Of a DNA stretch of 61,427 nt, positions 35,596-44,855 are shown one piece after another (the first letter of the stretch is position 1; each line of letters opens with the position of its first letter). Position numbers and translations under genes: made by a program. Where the stretch lies: contig JAEYOK010000040.1 in NCBI GenBank assembly GCA_023411795.1, positions 1 through 61,427 of the forward strand. The letters run 5' to 3'. Below the pieces are notes generated by a model. It was not told where the DNA came from and did not search any database. It worked only from the letters and a program-made list of their open reading frames with translations. The stretch is from Bacillota bacterium. GTDB lineage: Bacteria; Bacillota; Clostridia; DSM-8532.

Positions 35596-36843
35596 ATGAA
35601 TTCATCAATCAGAGATATATCATTAGCTGAGTCCGGACGACAAAAAATAGCATGGGTTAAAAATTATATGCCTATTTTATCGGGGTTGGAGGAAGAGTTT
35701 AAGAAAACCCGGCCTTTTGAAGGTGTTAAAATATCACTGTCCGTCCATCTTGAAGCCAAGACAGCATACTTGTCCAAGGTGTTTGCTGCGGGCGGAGCGA
35801 AAATGGCTGTTACAGGAAGTAATCCTTTGTCAACTCAGGACGATGTAGCGGCAGGACTTGTGGCCGATGGCATTGATGTATTCGCATGGTACAATTCAAC
35901 ACCTGAGGAGTATGAGAAGCATATTGAAATGACTCTTGCTCATGGCCCCAATATTATCATAGATGACGGTGGAGATTTGATATCGGCTCTTCATACTAAA
36001 CTTACACATCTTATACCCAATGTATGGGGGGGTTGTGAGGAGACCACCACAGGTATCATAAGACTTAAGGCAATGGAACGTGAAGGGGCTTTAAAAGTTC
36101 CTATGATGGCTGTTAACGACGCAATGTGCAAGCATTTGTTTGATAATCGCTATGGTACAGGGCAGTCGGTATGGGATGGAATTAATCGCACAACCAATTT
36201 AATAATAGCCGGTAAAACTGTTGTGGTAGCAGGATACGGTTGGTGCGGTAAAGGCGTTGCCATGAGAGCTAAAGGCCTAGGTGCTAATGTTATTGTCACT
36301 GAAATTGATCATGTTAAAGCAATTGAGGCCGTTATGGACGGCTTCCATGTGATGACCATGGATGAGGCGGCTTCGCAAGGGGATGTTTTTATTACCGTTA
36401 CAGGCTGTGAAAATGTTATAACAAAAACTCATTTTAATTCAATGAAAGACGGTGCCATTCTCTGTAATGCCGGACATTTTAACGTGGAAGTCAATATTCC
36501 TGATTTAGAGAGCCTTTCCACCGATATTCGCGAGTATCGTAAAAATATTATGGGTTATACAATGAAGGATGGGCGCAAGCTGTATCTACTGGGAGAAGGA
36601 AGACTTGTGAATTTGGCCTGCGGGGACGGACATCCTGCTGAAATCATGGATATGAGTTTTGCGGTACAAGCAATGAGTGCTCTTTATATTCTTGAAAACA
36701 GAGGAAAGCTTGAACCACGAGTTTTCAACATCCCTGCCAAAATAGACGAAGAAATCTCAAAGCGCAAGCTTGAAAGCTTGGGAATAAAAATTGACATATT
36801 GACCGAGGAACAGAAAAAGTATCTGGGAAGTTGGCAAATATAA
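35596..36843 (+). CDS. ahcY: Adenosylhomocysteinase
   Basis: The product has 415 residues, the short form without the 40-residue insertion of proteobacterial and eukaryotic enzymes. ATTGGAGG precedes the ATG. The active-site region has VNDAMCKHLFDNRYGTGQS with the catalytic Lys and Asp, the NAD fold has VVVAGYGWCGKGVA, and the C-terminal LYLLGEGRLVNLACGDGHP is characteristic. It splits S-adenosylhomocysteine to adenosine and homocysteine and so relieves inhibition of methyltransferases. Confidence 0.96.
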   Translation: MNSSIRDISLAESGRQKIAWVKNYMPILSGLEEEFKKTRPFEGVKISLSVHLEAKTAYLSKVFAAGGAKMAVTGSNPLSTQDDVAAGLVADGIDVFAWYNSTPEEYEKHIEMTLAHGPNIIIDDGGDLISALHTKLTHLIPNVWGGCEETTTGIIRLKAMEREGALKVPMMAVNDAMCKHLFDNRYGTGQSVWDGINRTTNLIIAGKTVVVAGYGWCGKGVAMRAKGLGANVIVTEIDHVKAIEAVMDGFHVMTMDEAASQGDVFITVTGCENVITKTHFNSMKDGAILCNAGHFNVEVNIPDLESLSTDIREYRKNIMGYTMKDGRKLYLLGEGRLVNLACGDGHPAEIMDMSFAVQAMSALYILENRGKLEPRVFNIPAKIDEEISKRKLESLGIKIDILTEEQKKYLGSWQI

Positions 36844-36867
36844 ATACTTGATTAAGCAAATGTTATT

Positions 36868-36934
36868 TAGCGGCATATCTGCAGGTATGCCGCTAAACTC
36901 TATTAATTATATAAAGTGATAGCTTTCGCACAGT
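36868..36934 (-). repeat. Structured dispersed repeat, short form; possible bidirectional terminator
   Basis: The hairpin TAGCGGCATA/TATGCCGCTA (36868-36895) and, 30 bp on, the reverse complement of ACTGTGCGAAAGCTATCACTT match the long copy at 30464-30635 in inverted orientation. It sits between converging ahcY and the HAAS gene. Confidence 0.6.
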
Positions 36935-36943
36935 ATGCCCGCC

Positions 36944-38233
36944 TTATCTTTTCTCTATATCTATATTTCCGGATGTTGTATTTATATTGATTTGATGCTT
37001 TCCGTTACCATGGATGCCATTTAAGCTCTTTTTACCTAGGCTTTTATTATCTAAATCGAAGTGGCATTCAATATCGCCGGAAGCAACTGTAGTATTGAGA
37101 GTGAAGTCCGCTTTTGAGGGCAGTTTAAGTTCAATATCACCACTTAGTGCAGAAATATTTATTTCTTCTGTAACCTCGGATAGAGAAAGTTCTGTATATC
37201 CCGAGGTAGATTCTATATTTACTCCGCCTTTATGATTACTTATCTTTATATCTCCGGAAGTACTATTGATAATTAGTTGCTTACAGTCCATGTCTTTAAT
37301 GGAGTTATTGCCTGAAGTATTCTTAATATGGACGGTACCTGCAACTGATAAATCAGATAATTCTTTGTCGCCTGAGTTTGATTCTAAGGAGATTTCCTTT
37401 GCTTTTACTTTATCAACATCTATATTTCCTGAAGTGGATGTTATGCTTAGTTTTCCATCCAGTTTAATGTCATCGAGCTTAATATCTCCTGAAGCGAGCC
37501 TTATGAAAGCACTGTCTATATCTAGATTAGATGAGGTAAAATTGCCTGATGTTCCCTCATAATTGACTTCACCACTAAAGTCCTGGGGAATGATTATATC
37601 CATTTTGGTGTTACTCAAATAGGAACCAATGGATATAGTTCTACGCTCTTCAATTAATATAGTGTTACCGTTTTTGGTAACCTCCAGCTTGGGTAATGTG
37701 TCCTCACTATTAGTTCTCACTGTTCCTTTTAGTGAGGCCTGTACTTTATTGCTATTTGAAGTTATAACCTTTGTATCAGAGCTTATAACTCGGATGGTAA
37801 TAATATCAGCAGAGCCCAAATCCACTGATTTTTCTTCATCGACACCATATTCTTTGCCGATTCCAATGTTGAAATTGTCAAAGCTAAAGCCTTTGGTAAA
37901 GCCTTTGCTAAAACCGATACTGATACCTATAATAGATAGGATTGTAAAGATTATCACTATAGTGGTAATTAATCTAGCTAATTTGAAGAAGATTGACGGT
38001 CTGGCTTTAGGAGGAGCTTGCTCCGTACGCTCACCATAACCGCGTCTTTGTTTAATTGCATACGCAAGGGTTATAGGGTCTCCCAAAGATACGCATATTT
38101 CTTCTTCGGTGCGTCCGTTTTCTAATTCCTTTTTAAAATATTCCTGATACTCACTTACTGCATCGGTTCTGTCTTGCTTTGGCATATCTTCTAATGCATC
38201 GTATAATGCCATTAAGAATTCTGAACGATTCAT
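36944..38233 (-). CDS. HAAS (DUF1700) membrane protein with DUF4097-type adhesin domain
   Basis: The product has 429 residues from the ATG at 38233, with AGGCGGTG upstream. Residues 1-75 form the helical HAAS domain (NRSEFLMALYDALEDMP, EEEICVSLGDPITLAYAI). A single membrane helix (about 98-125) follows. From about 150 to the end there is a long stack of short beta repeats with the pattern TSGNI, SGDIKL and STSGDI, typical of DUF4097 right-handed beta structures. HAAS proteins usually pair with a PadR-like regulator, but none is adjacent. It probably senses or reports envelope state. The function is unknown. Confidence 0.85.
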   Translation of the reverse strand: MNRSEFLMALYDALEDMPKQDRTDAVSEYQEYFKKELENGRTEEEICVSLGDPITLAYAIKQRRGYGERTEQAPPKARPSIFFKLARLITTIVIIFTILSIIGISIGFSKGFTKGFSFDNFNIGIGKEYGVDEEKSVDLGSADIITIRVISSDTKVITSNSNKVQASLKGTVRTNSEDTLPKLEVTKNGNTILIEERRTISIGSYLSNTKMDIIIPQDFSGEVNYEGTSGNFTSSNLDIDSAFIRLASGDIKLDDIKLDGKLSITSTSGNIDVDKVKAKEISLESNSGDKELSDLSVAGTVHIKNTSGNNSIKDMDCKQLIINSTSGDIKISNHKGGVNIESTSGYTELSLSEVTEEINISALSGDIELKLPSKADFTLNTTVASGDIECHFDLDNKSLGKKSLNGIHGNGKHQININTTSGNIDIEKR

Positions 38234-38409
38234 ATAAACACCGCCTGAAAAAATACTACCATCCAACTATTGGAAGACATATTGAATATATCAGAGAGCA
38301 TAAACCTCTTCAAGGGCTTGAGGCATAGTTTAATTAAGCTCTAATTGATTTCTAATCCAGCTTGGATTTTTAGACGGAATTCTCCTTTTTCAGATGAATT
38401 TCAAGTCTG

Positions 38410-39594
38410 TCATAGCGCTGAATAGAGGGTTACAATGTTTCGCCCCTTTTGTTTGGATGCGTAAAGGGCTTTATCAGTAGCCTCTATTAGCATTGCGGGT
38501 GTTTTTCCGTCTTCGGGATAAGTCGATATTCCCACCGATATGGTTATTTGAGGATTAGACTTATTTTGAATCATATCTCTAAAACGGTCCGCAATAAGAA
38601 ATGCCTTAACGGAGGTTGTATCGGGAAGAATTACGATGAATTCATCACCGCCGTAACGACCTAAAATATCGTCCTGCCTGAAGGATGTTTTTGCAAAATT
38701 GGTTAGAGATTTTATACAGAGGTCACCGTGCTGGTGTCCCATGCTGTCATTAACCTGTTTGAACCTGTCAATATCAAACATCAAAACAGATAAAGTCATA
38801 CGGGGAGAGCGTTCCAAAATATTGCCAAGTTTTTCAAGAACCGCAGATTTCACTAATAGTCCGGTCATGCTATCCGTTTTAGATTTTTCCAGGAGCCTTT
38901 TGTTGGATTTTTCTATCTCTTCGACCCTTCTGAGAACTTCCGATTGAATTGATGTATTCATCCTATTTAGCTCATGGGTATTGTGCTCATAGTCTTTGAA
39001 AAATTTGCTGAGAGTATTCTTGTAAACATAAATAACACAACAAATATAGCCAAGTGCCATCAACAATAGTACCTCGATTGTGATGCTTCTCTGAATCAAC
39101 CATAGACCCGTTGAGGATGAAATTATAAACATACTCGCATAGCCTGTCATATGGGTCTTTTCTTTATGGAACATATTATTTATTAACAGGACCAGGTTTA
39201 TAACAAGAAAAACCAATACTACAAAGCACATCGCAGAAAACAGGTGTACGTAAACAGGTGATGACGAAAGGTAAAAACCCAGACCGGCAAAAGCAAAAGG
39301 CACGATTGAGAATACTTTTAGTGCATTTGTATCATCCTTTATGAAAAGAACAAATGAACAATCTACTATTAGTAGAATATGTGATAAAATTAATAAGGAT
39401 GTTGCGTCAGATTTATTGTAGGTAGCTGTCAAAAATGCTGTTATAGTAAGTAATAAAGGTATAATGAAAGCGAGCTCAAATATCCTCATTTTAATTGACT
39501 GCATTTTAACTGCCAGGGCGTTTACAAAAACCCAAAATGAGAAGGCTAACACTAAAAGAAGAAATAATTGGTTTTCTAAATCTAAAAATAACAC
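38410..39594 (-). CDS. Membrane-bound diguanylate cyclase (GGDEF)
   Basis: The product has 394 residues from a GTG at 39594 that has GGGGG upstream; a TTG five codons earlier lacks a binding site. Seven or eight membrane helices fill the first 195 residues, then a short coiled segment (about 205-235). The GGDEF domain starts near DSMTGLLVKSAVLEKL and is catalytically intact (RYGGDEFIVIL). The inhibitory I-site RQDD sits exactly five residues before GGDEF, so product feedback is expected. It makes cyclic di-GMP in response to a membrane signal. No partner gene is nearby. Confidence 0.93.
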   Translation of the reverse strand: MLFLDLENQLFLLLVLAFSFWVFVNALAVKMQSIKMRIFELAFIIPLLLTITAFLTATYNKSDATSLLILSHILLIVDCSFVLFIKDDTNALKVFSIVPFAFAGLGFYLSSSPVYVHLFSAMCFVVLVFLVINLVLLINNMFHKEKTHMTGYASMFIISSSTGLWLIQRSITIEVLLLMALGYICCVIYVYKNTLSKFFKDYEHNTHELNRMNTSIQSEVLRRVEEIEKSNKRLLEKSKTDSMTGLLVKSAVLEKLGNILERSPRMTLSVLMFDIDRFKQVNDSMGHQHGDLCIKSLTNFAKTSFRQDDILGRYGGDEFIVILPDTTSVKAFLIADRFRDMIQNKSNPQITISVGISTYPEDGKTPAMLIEATDKALYASKQKGRNIVTLYSAL

Positions 39595-39745
39595 AAACCA
39601 TACCCCCAAGTGGATTCGAATACATTTCTATATCTTACCATAAGGTAGTAGGAAAGAGAAGTTGTTTTCGACATATTACTAACAGGGTATAATAAAACAC
39701 TAATTAGTAAAAATACCTAGCATAAGACCGCGAGGAGGGATTTTA

Positions 39746-41053
39746 ATGGGATCACAAGCCCAAAAAACAACGGCTGAAAAATTGGCTGTAAAAAATGGGA
39801 TTACTTTTTACAGAATAAACTCTGATAAATTCAAGACAGCCAGGGCAGACCTGTTTTTTGTTGATAATTTAGTAAAGGATAGAGCAAGCGCTAATTCAAT
39901 CATCCCTTTGATAATGAAAAGAGGATGTGCAAAATATCCCAGCGTGAAAGAGCTTGAAAGTAGGCTGGAAGAGCTTTATGGGGCAGACATTGATGGTAGT
40001 GTCATAAAAAAAGGAGAATTGCAGTTTATAGGGTTTCATATGTCCCATATATCAGACAGATATTCAAATGGTGAGCCGCTTTTTGACGAATGTGGCGAGC
40101 TTTTGGCATGTATGCTTGAGAATCCTATGGTGGAGGACGGAGGCTTCAAAAAGTCCCTTTTCACTCAGGAGAGAGACAACCTGGTGGATTATATCAGGAG
40201 CCGGATAAATGACAAGATGCGGTATTCCCTGACCCGGTGTCTGGAGGAGATGTGCGAAGGTGAACCCTTTGCTATACCCGAAGACGGAACCGAAGAAGAT
40301 GCTCTTCTGTTGACACCTCAAAATACCTTAGATATCTATGAAAAGATGGTTTCGACTTATCCGGCATATGCCTATATCTCGGGGCAGGTCGATGATAAGA
40401 GTATTCAGAAATTCATAGACAGCTTATTGTCCAGGGATAGAGGCAATATTAAAAAGATAGATTACACTTGTATTAGCAAGGAAGTTAAGCAGGTCAAGCG
40501 ACTTGAAGAAAAAATGGATGTTAGCCAGGGTAAACTTTGTATGGGATTTCGCACCTATGTGGATCCCGGCTCCGACGATTATTTTCCTATGGTTGTCTAT
40601 AACGGTATATTAGGAGGCGACACCCATTCCAAGCTTTTCAGGAATGTCAGGGAAAAAGCAAGCCTTGCCTATTACGCTCAGTCGGTTCTTGAAAAATATA
40701 AGGGCTTAATGATTATTATGAGCGGAATAGAAACTGAAAACCGCAGCAAAGCAGAAGAAATTATTATAAAACAGGTTGAAGCCATGAAACAGGGGGATTT
40801 CAATAAAGAAGATATAGAAGCAACTCAGAAGTCTCTAGAAACAGGTATGAAATCAATGCAGGATAGCCAAAGCGCTATAGTTGACTTCTTTATGAGCCAG
40901 CATCTGACCGAAAGCGGGGAAGATTTTGACTCTATGATAGAAAAGCTAAAAAGAGTGACTATTGATGATGTAGTAAGAGTTGCTCAAAATGTCAAATTGG
41001 ACACAGTATATTTTCTTAGACCTGACGACAATATGCAGGAGGGAACTATATGA
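39746..41053 (+). CDS. M16-family peptidase-like protein, inactive subunit (YmfF-like)
   Basis: The product has 435 residues. The fold is that of pitrilysin-family proteins, with two related halves, but the zinc motif HxxEH is absent: the equivalent helix reads NSIIPLIMKRGCAKYP. The helix after it (SVKELESRLEELYGADI) and YYAQSVLEKYKGLMII-type core strands are kept. It resembles the B. subtilis YmfF partner. The next gene encodes the active half with a 4-bp overlap, so the two likely form a heterodimeric peptidase for small peptides. Confidence 0.85.
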   Translation: MGSQAQKTTAEKLAVKNGITFYRINSDKFKTARADLFFVDNLVKDRASANSIIPLIMKRGCAKYPSVKELESRLEELYGADIDGSVIKKGELQFIGFHMSHISDRYSNGEPLFDECGELLACMLENPMVEDGGFKKSLFTQERDNLVDYIRSRINDKMRYSLTRCLEEMCEGEPFAIPEDGTEEDALLLTPQNTLDIYEKMVSTYPAYAYISGQVDDKSIQKFIDSLLSRDRGNIKKIDYTCISKEVKQVKRLEEKMDVSQGKLCMGFRTYVDPGSDDYFPMVVYNGILGGDTHSKLFRNVREKASLAYYAQSVLEKYKGLMIIMSGIETENRSKAEEIIIKQVEAMKQGDFNKEDIEATQKSLETGMKSMQDSQSAIVDFFMSQHLTESGEDFDSMIEKLKRVTIDDVVRVAQNVKLDTVYFLRPDDNMQEGTI

Positions 41054-42324
41054 AATATCGCACAACAACCTCTGAAAGACTGGGGGAAACAATATATGAA
41101 TATGAACACACAACAGGCCTTAAAGTATTTTTTGTCAGGAAAGCCGGTTACAATAAAAAAACTGCCATGTTTGGAACCAATTACGGCTCCATAGACAGTG
41201 TTTTCAAGGTTCCCGGCCAAGAAAAAGAAATCGAGGTACCCGATGGCATAGCGCATTTTCTGGAACACAAGCTTTTTGAGCAGGAAGATGGTAATATGCT
41301 GGATAAGTTCTCCAGATTGGGTTCTTCCCCAAATGCATTTACTTCGTTTAATCAGACTGTTTACTATTTTTCATGCACAGATCTTTTTGAAGAGAATTTC
41401 AAGATGCTTCTGGATTATGTGCAAAAGCCATGGCTGACAGATGAAAATGTTGAAAAGGAAAAAGGCATAATCGGTCAGGAAATACAGATGTACAAGGATA
41501 ATGCAGACTGGAGAGTGTTCTTTAACCTTTTGGATTGCCTTTATGTTAACCATCCCATCAAGCTTGAGATAGCAGGCTCTATAGAGAGTATTTCAAAAAT
41601 AAACAAGGAGCTTCTGTACGACTGCTACAATACTTTTTATACACCTTCCAACATGGTGGTAGTCGCAGTTGGCGATACTGAACCCGAAACTGTTTTCTCT
41701 ATAGTCGATGATGTGATAAAATTTAAAGATAGGGGGAAGGTTGAGAAAAAATACCCCGATGAACCGGAAAAATTGAATAGGGAATATGCAGAACAAAAGC
41801 TTGCGGTCTCAATGCCGTTATTTAATATGGGTGTCAAGGATAATGTCAGAGTTACCGGATATGAGCTTCAAAAAAGAAAACTCGCCCTTTCGATAGTACT
41901 GTATTATACAATGGGCAGAAGCTCCGACTTATATGAGCGTCTTTATAAAGAGCGTCTAATAAATGATACCTTCAGGGCTGAAGTTTCTCTTAATACCGGT
42001 TATGGCTATTTAGTCTGTGGTGGACAATCCCCTGACCCTAAAAAGACAGCGTCGATTATTTCTGAAGCCCTACAAGAAGTAGCTGCTAAGGGAATCAGCC
42101 AGGAGGGCTTTAACAGAATAAAAAAATCCCATGAGGGACTTTTTGTGCGTGGATTGAACTCCGTAGACAATATTGCCCGTGAAATACTGGATTCATATTT
42201 TAGCGGGACCGAATTTTTTGATACGGTTAAAATATATGATGAGTTGGATGTAGACTACGCTAACAAAGTAGCCGGAGAGGTTTTCAACAACACTGTCGCA
42301 CTGTCTGTTGTAATTCCTCAATAA
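41050..42324 (+). CDS. M16-family zinc peptidase, active subunit (YmfH-like)
   Basis: The product has 424 residues; the ATG overlaps the preceding stop as ATGA. The inverted zinc motif HFLEHKLF (His about 69, Glu about 72, His about 73) and the downstream Glu in GIIGQEIQMY are present, so it should be catalytic. FTSFNQTVYYFSC is the following family strand. It is cytoplasmic, without signal peptide. It probably degrades or processes peptides together with the inactive partner. Related pairs occur in some antibiotic-peptide clusters, but no such cluster is seen here. Confidence 0.9.
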   Translation: MKYRTTTSERLGETIYEYEHTTGLKVFFVRKAGYNKKTAMFGTNYGSIDSVFKVPGQEKEIEVPDGIAHFLEHKLFEQEDGNMLDKFSRLGSSPNAFTSFNQTVYYFSCTDLFEENFKMLLDYVQKPWLTDENVEKEKGIIGQEIQMYKDNADWRVFFNLLDCLYVNHPIKLEIAGSIESISKINKELLYDCYNTFYTPSNMVVVAVGDTEPETVFSIVDDVIKFKDRGKVEKKYPDEPEKLNREYAEQKLAVSMPLFNMGVKDNVRVTGYELQKRKLALSIVLYYTMGRSSDLYERLYKERLINDTFRAEVSLNTGYGYLVCGGQSPDPKKTASIISEALQEVAAKGISQEGFNRIKKSHEGLFVRGLNSVDNIAREILDSYFSGTEFFDTVKIYDELDVDYANKVAGEVFNNTVALSVVIPQ

Positions 42325-42374
42325 AAAAATCGGTAATAAAGATATATACATGATAAAATATATAAGGTTAAAAA

Positions 42375-42405
42375 AGAACAAGTTTGTCGGGAGCAAACTT
42401 GTTCT
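42375..42405. terminator. Perfect 12-bp hairpin between the M16 pair and lgt
   Basis: AGAACAAGTTTG and CAAACTTGTTCT enclose TCGGGAG. There is no T-tract after it, so it may attenuate or stabilise rather than stop transcription of lgt. Confidence 0.45.
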
Positions 42406-42436
42406 ATGGGTTCATAATGAATGGAGGTTACAAAAC

Positions 42437-43450
42437 ATGTTTACTACTGTTTCTGATTGGATTGGGTTTCCCGGTCTGGGAATTGAAAAAATGAACATCA
42501 ATCCTGTTCTCATACCAAACCTTTTTGGCCTTGGTATTAATGTTCATTGGTATGGCATTATAATAGCTGCTGCTATCATGGTTGCTCTTACATTAGGTAT
42601 GAAGCAGAGCAAAAAGTTTGGCATTAGTGAAGATGACCTAATAGATATGTTCTTAGTTGCGCTACCTGTTTCAATCATATTTGCAAGATTGTTCTTTGTG
42701 GTATTTACCTGGGAAAACTATAAAAATGATTTAATGGGAATCTTCAGAGTTTGGGAAGGCGGGCTTGCAATATATGGGGCAATTATTGGAGCCATTCTTT
42801 CCGTCTATGTTTTTTCACGCAAGAAGAAAATCGACATGTTAAATCTATGTGATTTTGCATGCGTATATCTCCCTTTGGCCCAAGCAATCGGTAGATGGGG
42901 GAATTTTACGAACCAAGAGCTGTACGGGTCGGTTACAACGCTACCATGGGGAATGACAGGCAGCAGAATAGGTCTTGATCCGGTTCATCCCACCTTTTTA
43001 TATGAGTCATTGCTTAATATTATTGTGTTTATAGTTCTTCTTCAACTTCGCAAAAATAAAAAGGTTAAGGGTAGTGTGCTGGCAGTTTATCTGATGCTTT
43101 ACAGTCTGGTACGTTTTATGATGGAATTCTTACGAACAGACGAGTTCGGTGTGGGTAACATCCGTTACAACCAGGTCTTTGCCGTATTGGTATTTATCGG
43201 CGCATTCGCTTGGCTGATCTATTTAACAAAACGCGCAAGGAAAGCCGAAATTGAAGCTGAAGATTCTGGACTCAGTGCATATTCCGAAGTGGTTGAGAAG
43301 TTAAAAGCCGAAGAAGAAACCGGCGCATTATTATCAGATGAAAACCTAGAGGAGAGTATCACTCGTACCGATGAAGCAAACGAAGCTTTTTCTGAGAATT
43401 CTCTGAATGAAGATACCGAAGATCTCACTAATACAAACGATGAGCCCTAA
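42437..43450 (+). CDS. lgt: Prolipoprotein diacylglyceryl transferase
   Basis: The product has 337 residues. The ATG at 42437 has GGAGG 9 nt upstream; longer readings have none. Seven membrane helices, the signature GRWGNFTNQELYG and the HPTFLYESLLN box with the catalytic His region are present, and LVRFMMEFLRTDEF marks the phosphatidylglycerol site. It moves diacylglycerol to the Cys of lipoproteins in the membrane. Unusual is an acidic, disordered tail of about 70 residues (from KAEIEAEDSGL on) rich in Glu, Asp and Ser, absent from short Lgt. It is followed 11 bp later by rodA. Confidence 0.94.
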   Translation: MFTTVSDWIGFPGLGIEKMNINPVLIPNLFGLGINVHWYGIIIAAAIMVALTLGMKQSKKFGISEDDLIDMFLVALPVSIIFARLFFVVFTWENYKNDLMGIFRVWEGGLAIYGAIIGAILSVYVFSRKKKIDMLNLCDFACVYLPLAQAIGRWGNFTNQELYGSVTTLPWGMTGSRIGLDPVHPTFLYESLLNIIVFIVLLQLRKNKKVKGSVLAVYLMLYSLVRFMMEFLRTDEFGVGNIRYNQVFAVLVFIGAFAWLIYLTKRARKAEIEAEDSGLSAYSEVVEKLKAEEETGALLSDENLEESITRTDEANEAFSENSLNEDTEDLTNTNDEP

Positions 43451-43461
43451 GGAAAATTAAG

Positions 43462-44592
43462 ATGGTAACTATTGAAAAGAACAAAAGCAATTCGATTATA
43501 AAAAGTATTGACTGGATAATAATAGTGACGGTTTTGATTCTTAACGCTTTAGGCCTGTTCGCTATAAGAAGTGTTTCGACTCATTTAAATCAGCCGTCAC
43601 TGTTTTCCAAGCAGCTCGTAGCGTCAATTATCGGGATAGGGTGTATGGCGCTTATTATGATGTTTGATTACAAGGATTTCAGATTCTTAAGTATCTTAGC
43701 ATACATAGGAACCGTATTTCTGTTAGTCCTTGTTTTGATTATTGGAAAAGGCAGAGAAGAAACCGGAACCAAGGGCTGGATAGATCTCGGACCGGCTTCA
43801 CTTCAGCCTTCGGAGCTCGGGAAGATTACTTTGGCTATAGTCGCGGCTGTTTTTCTTGAAAAGATAAGACAAGGAAACGGCGGCTTAAATTATGTATGGC
43901 TGATAGGTTCTGCTGCAAGCCTTGTGGGTTTGGTTTTACTTCAGCCCGATTTCGGAACCTCGGTTGTCTATATCTTTATGCTGGCTTGTATGATTTTTGT
44001 CTTCGGTATTAAATATAGGGTTATTCTGATAGGCTTAGGGGCATTGATTGTCTCCTTGCCCATCCTATGGTTCAGTGTTTTGGAAAAGGTATTTGACCAG
44101 TACCAAATAAATCGTATTTTGTCTTTCCTTAATCCCGATGCATATGCCAGAACCACTGATTATCAGGTGCGTATGGCCATCCGTTTTATTGGTTCCGGAA
44201 TGCTTACAGGTGTGGAATCGGGTACCGAAAAAGCCGCACAGACAGTTCCGGCTGCAGCAACAGACTCGATTTTCGCTGTAATAGGCGAAGAGTGGGGCTT
44301 TGTGGGAACCGTACTATTGGTTGTGCTTTTTGTAGTTCTGCTGCTCAGATTTCTCTATGTGGCGAGATATGCCAAGGATAAGTTTGGATCATATATTGTT
44401 ATAGGATTAATGGCCATGTTTTTGTTTCATTTTGTCGAGAACATAGGAATGAACATTCGTATGTTACCCGTTACAGGCATTCCGCTTCCGTTTATTAGCT
44501 ACGGAGGAACATCGGTAACTGTTAACTATATAGCTATAGGTATCATTGTCAGTATTTCTATGAGACGACAACGTCCTATGTTTGAAGTATAG
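43462..44592 (+). CDS. rodA: RodA-type SEDS peptidoglycan polymerase
   Basis: The product has 376 residues with about ten membrane helices. SEDS motifs are GTKGWIDLGPASLQPSELGK, LLQPDFGTSVVY and the GEEWGFVG plus LPFISYGGTS pair. Family enzymes polymerise lipid II, RodA for cell elongation. It is assigned as RodA rather than FtsW because the dcw cluster holds its own SEDS gene (53440) and because of its lgt neighbour. A terminator 128 bp downstream ends the unit. Confidence 0.88.
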   Translation: MVTIEKNKSNSIIKSIDWIIIVTVLILNALGLFAIRSVSTHLNQPSLFSKQLVASIIGIGCMALIMMFDYKDFRFLSILAYIGTVFLLVLVLIIGKGREETGTKGWIDLGPASLQPSELGKITLAIVAAVFLEKIRQGNGGLNYVWLIGSAASLVGLVLLQPDFGTSVVYIFMLACMIFVFGIKYRVILIGLGALIVSLPILWFSVLEKVFDQYQINRILSFLNPDAYARTTDYQVRMAIRFIGSGMLTGVESGTEKAAQTVPAAATDSIFAVIGEEWGFVGTVLLVVLFVVLLLRFLYVARYAKDKFGSYIVIGLMAMFLFHFVENIGMNIRMLPVTGIPLPFISYGGTSVTVNYIAIGIIVSISMRRQRPMFEV

Positions 44593-44719
44593 TAATATTA
44601 AAATTATATTACAAAATTTCAATAAGCTAATTATGGTTTAATAAAATAAAAACCGTAAAAGTATATTTTGTAGCTAATTAATTTTCACCATACTACATAT
44701 TGTATTTCGCACTAGAATG

Positions 44720-44756
44720 AAGAAGGTGTTTCTTATGAAATGCCTTCTTTTTATAT
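44720..44756 (+). terminator. Terminator after rodA
   Basis: AAGAAGGTGTTTC and GAAATGCCTTCTT form a 13-bp stem (two G-U pairs) with a 4-nt loop, followed by TTTATAT. It isolates the dcw promoter from upstream transcription. Confidence 0.8.
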
Positions 44757-44778
44757 ATTTGAGGGACTAAGGGAGGGG

Positions 44779-44807
44779 TTGACTAGTGCCGATATTAGGG
44801 GTAGAAT
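44779..44807 (+). promoter_or_regulatory. Promoter of the dcw cluster
   Basis: TTGACT (44779-44784), 17 bp, TAGAAT (44802-44807). Transcription would begin near 44814, inside the MraZ operator. Confidence 0.8.
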
Positions 44808-44810
44808 ACT

Positions 44811-44840
44811 AGTGAAATGGAGCGAAGTGGAGCGAAGTGG
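44811..44840 (+). promoter_or_regulatory. mraZ box: MraZ operator, three direct repeats of 10 bp
   Basis: GAAATGG, GAAGTGG and GAAGTGG recur every 10 bp (TGG at 44818, 44828 and 44838). This matches the tandem TGG-type boxes, one helical turn apart, bound by the MraZ octamer ring. It overlaps the transcription start and lies just before the mraZ ribosome binding site, so MraZ should repress its own cluster. Confidence 0.7.
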
Positions 44841-44855
44841 TGGAGGTGATCGGAA

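Noticed and set aside
39746..42324. Bacteriocin maturation pair (AlbE/AlbF-like)
   Set aside because: No radical-SAM enzyme, precursor peptide or ABC exporter is next to the M16 genes. The YmfF/YmfH-like housekeeping reading is simpler.
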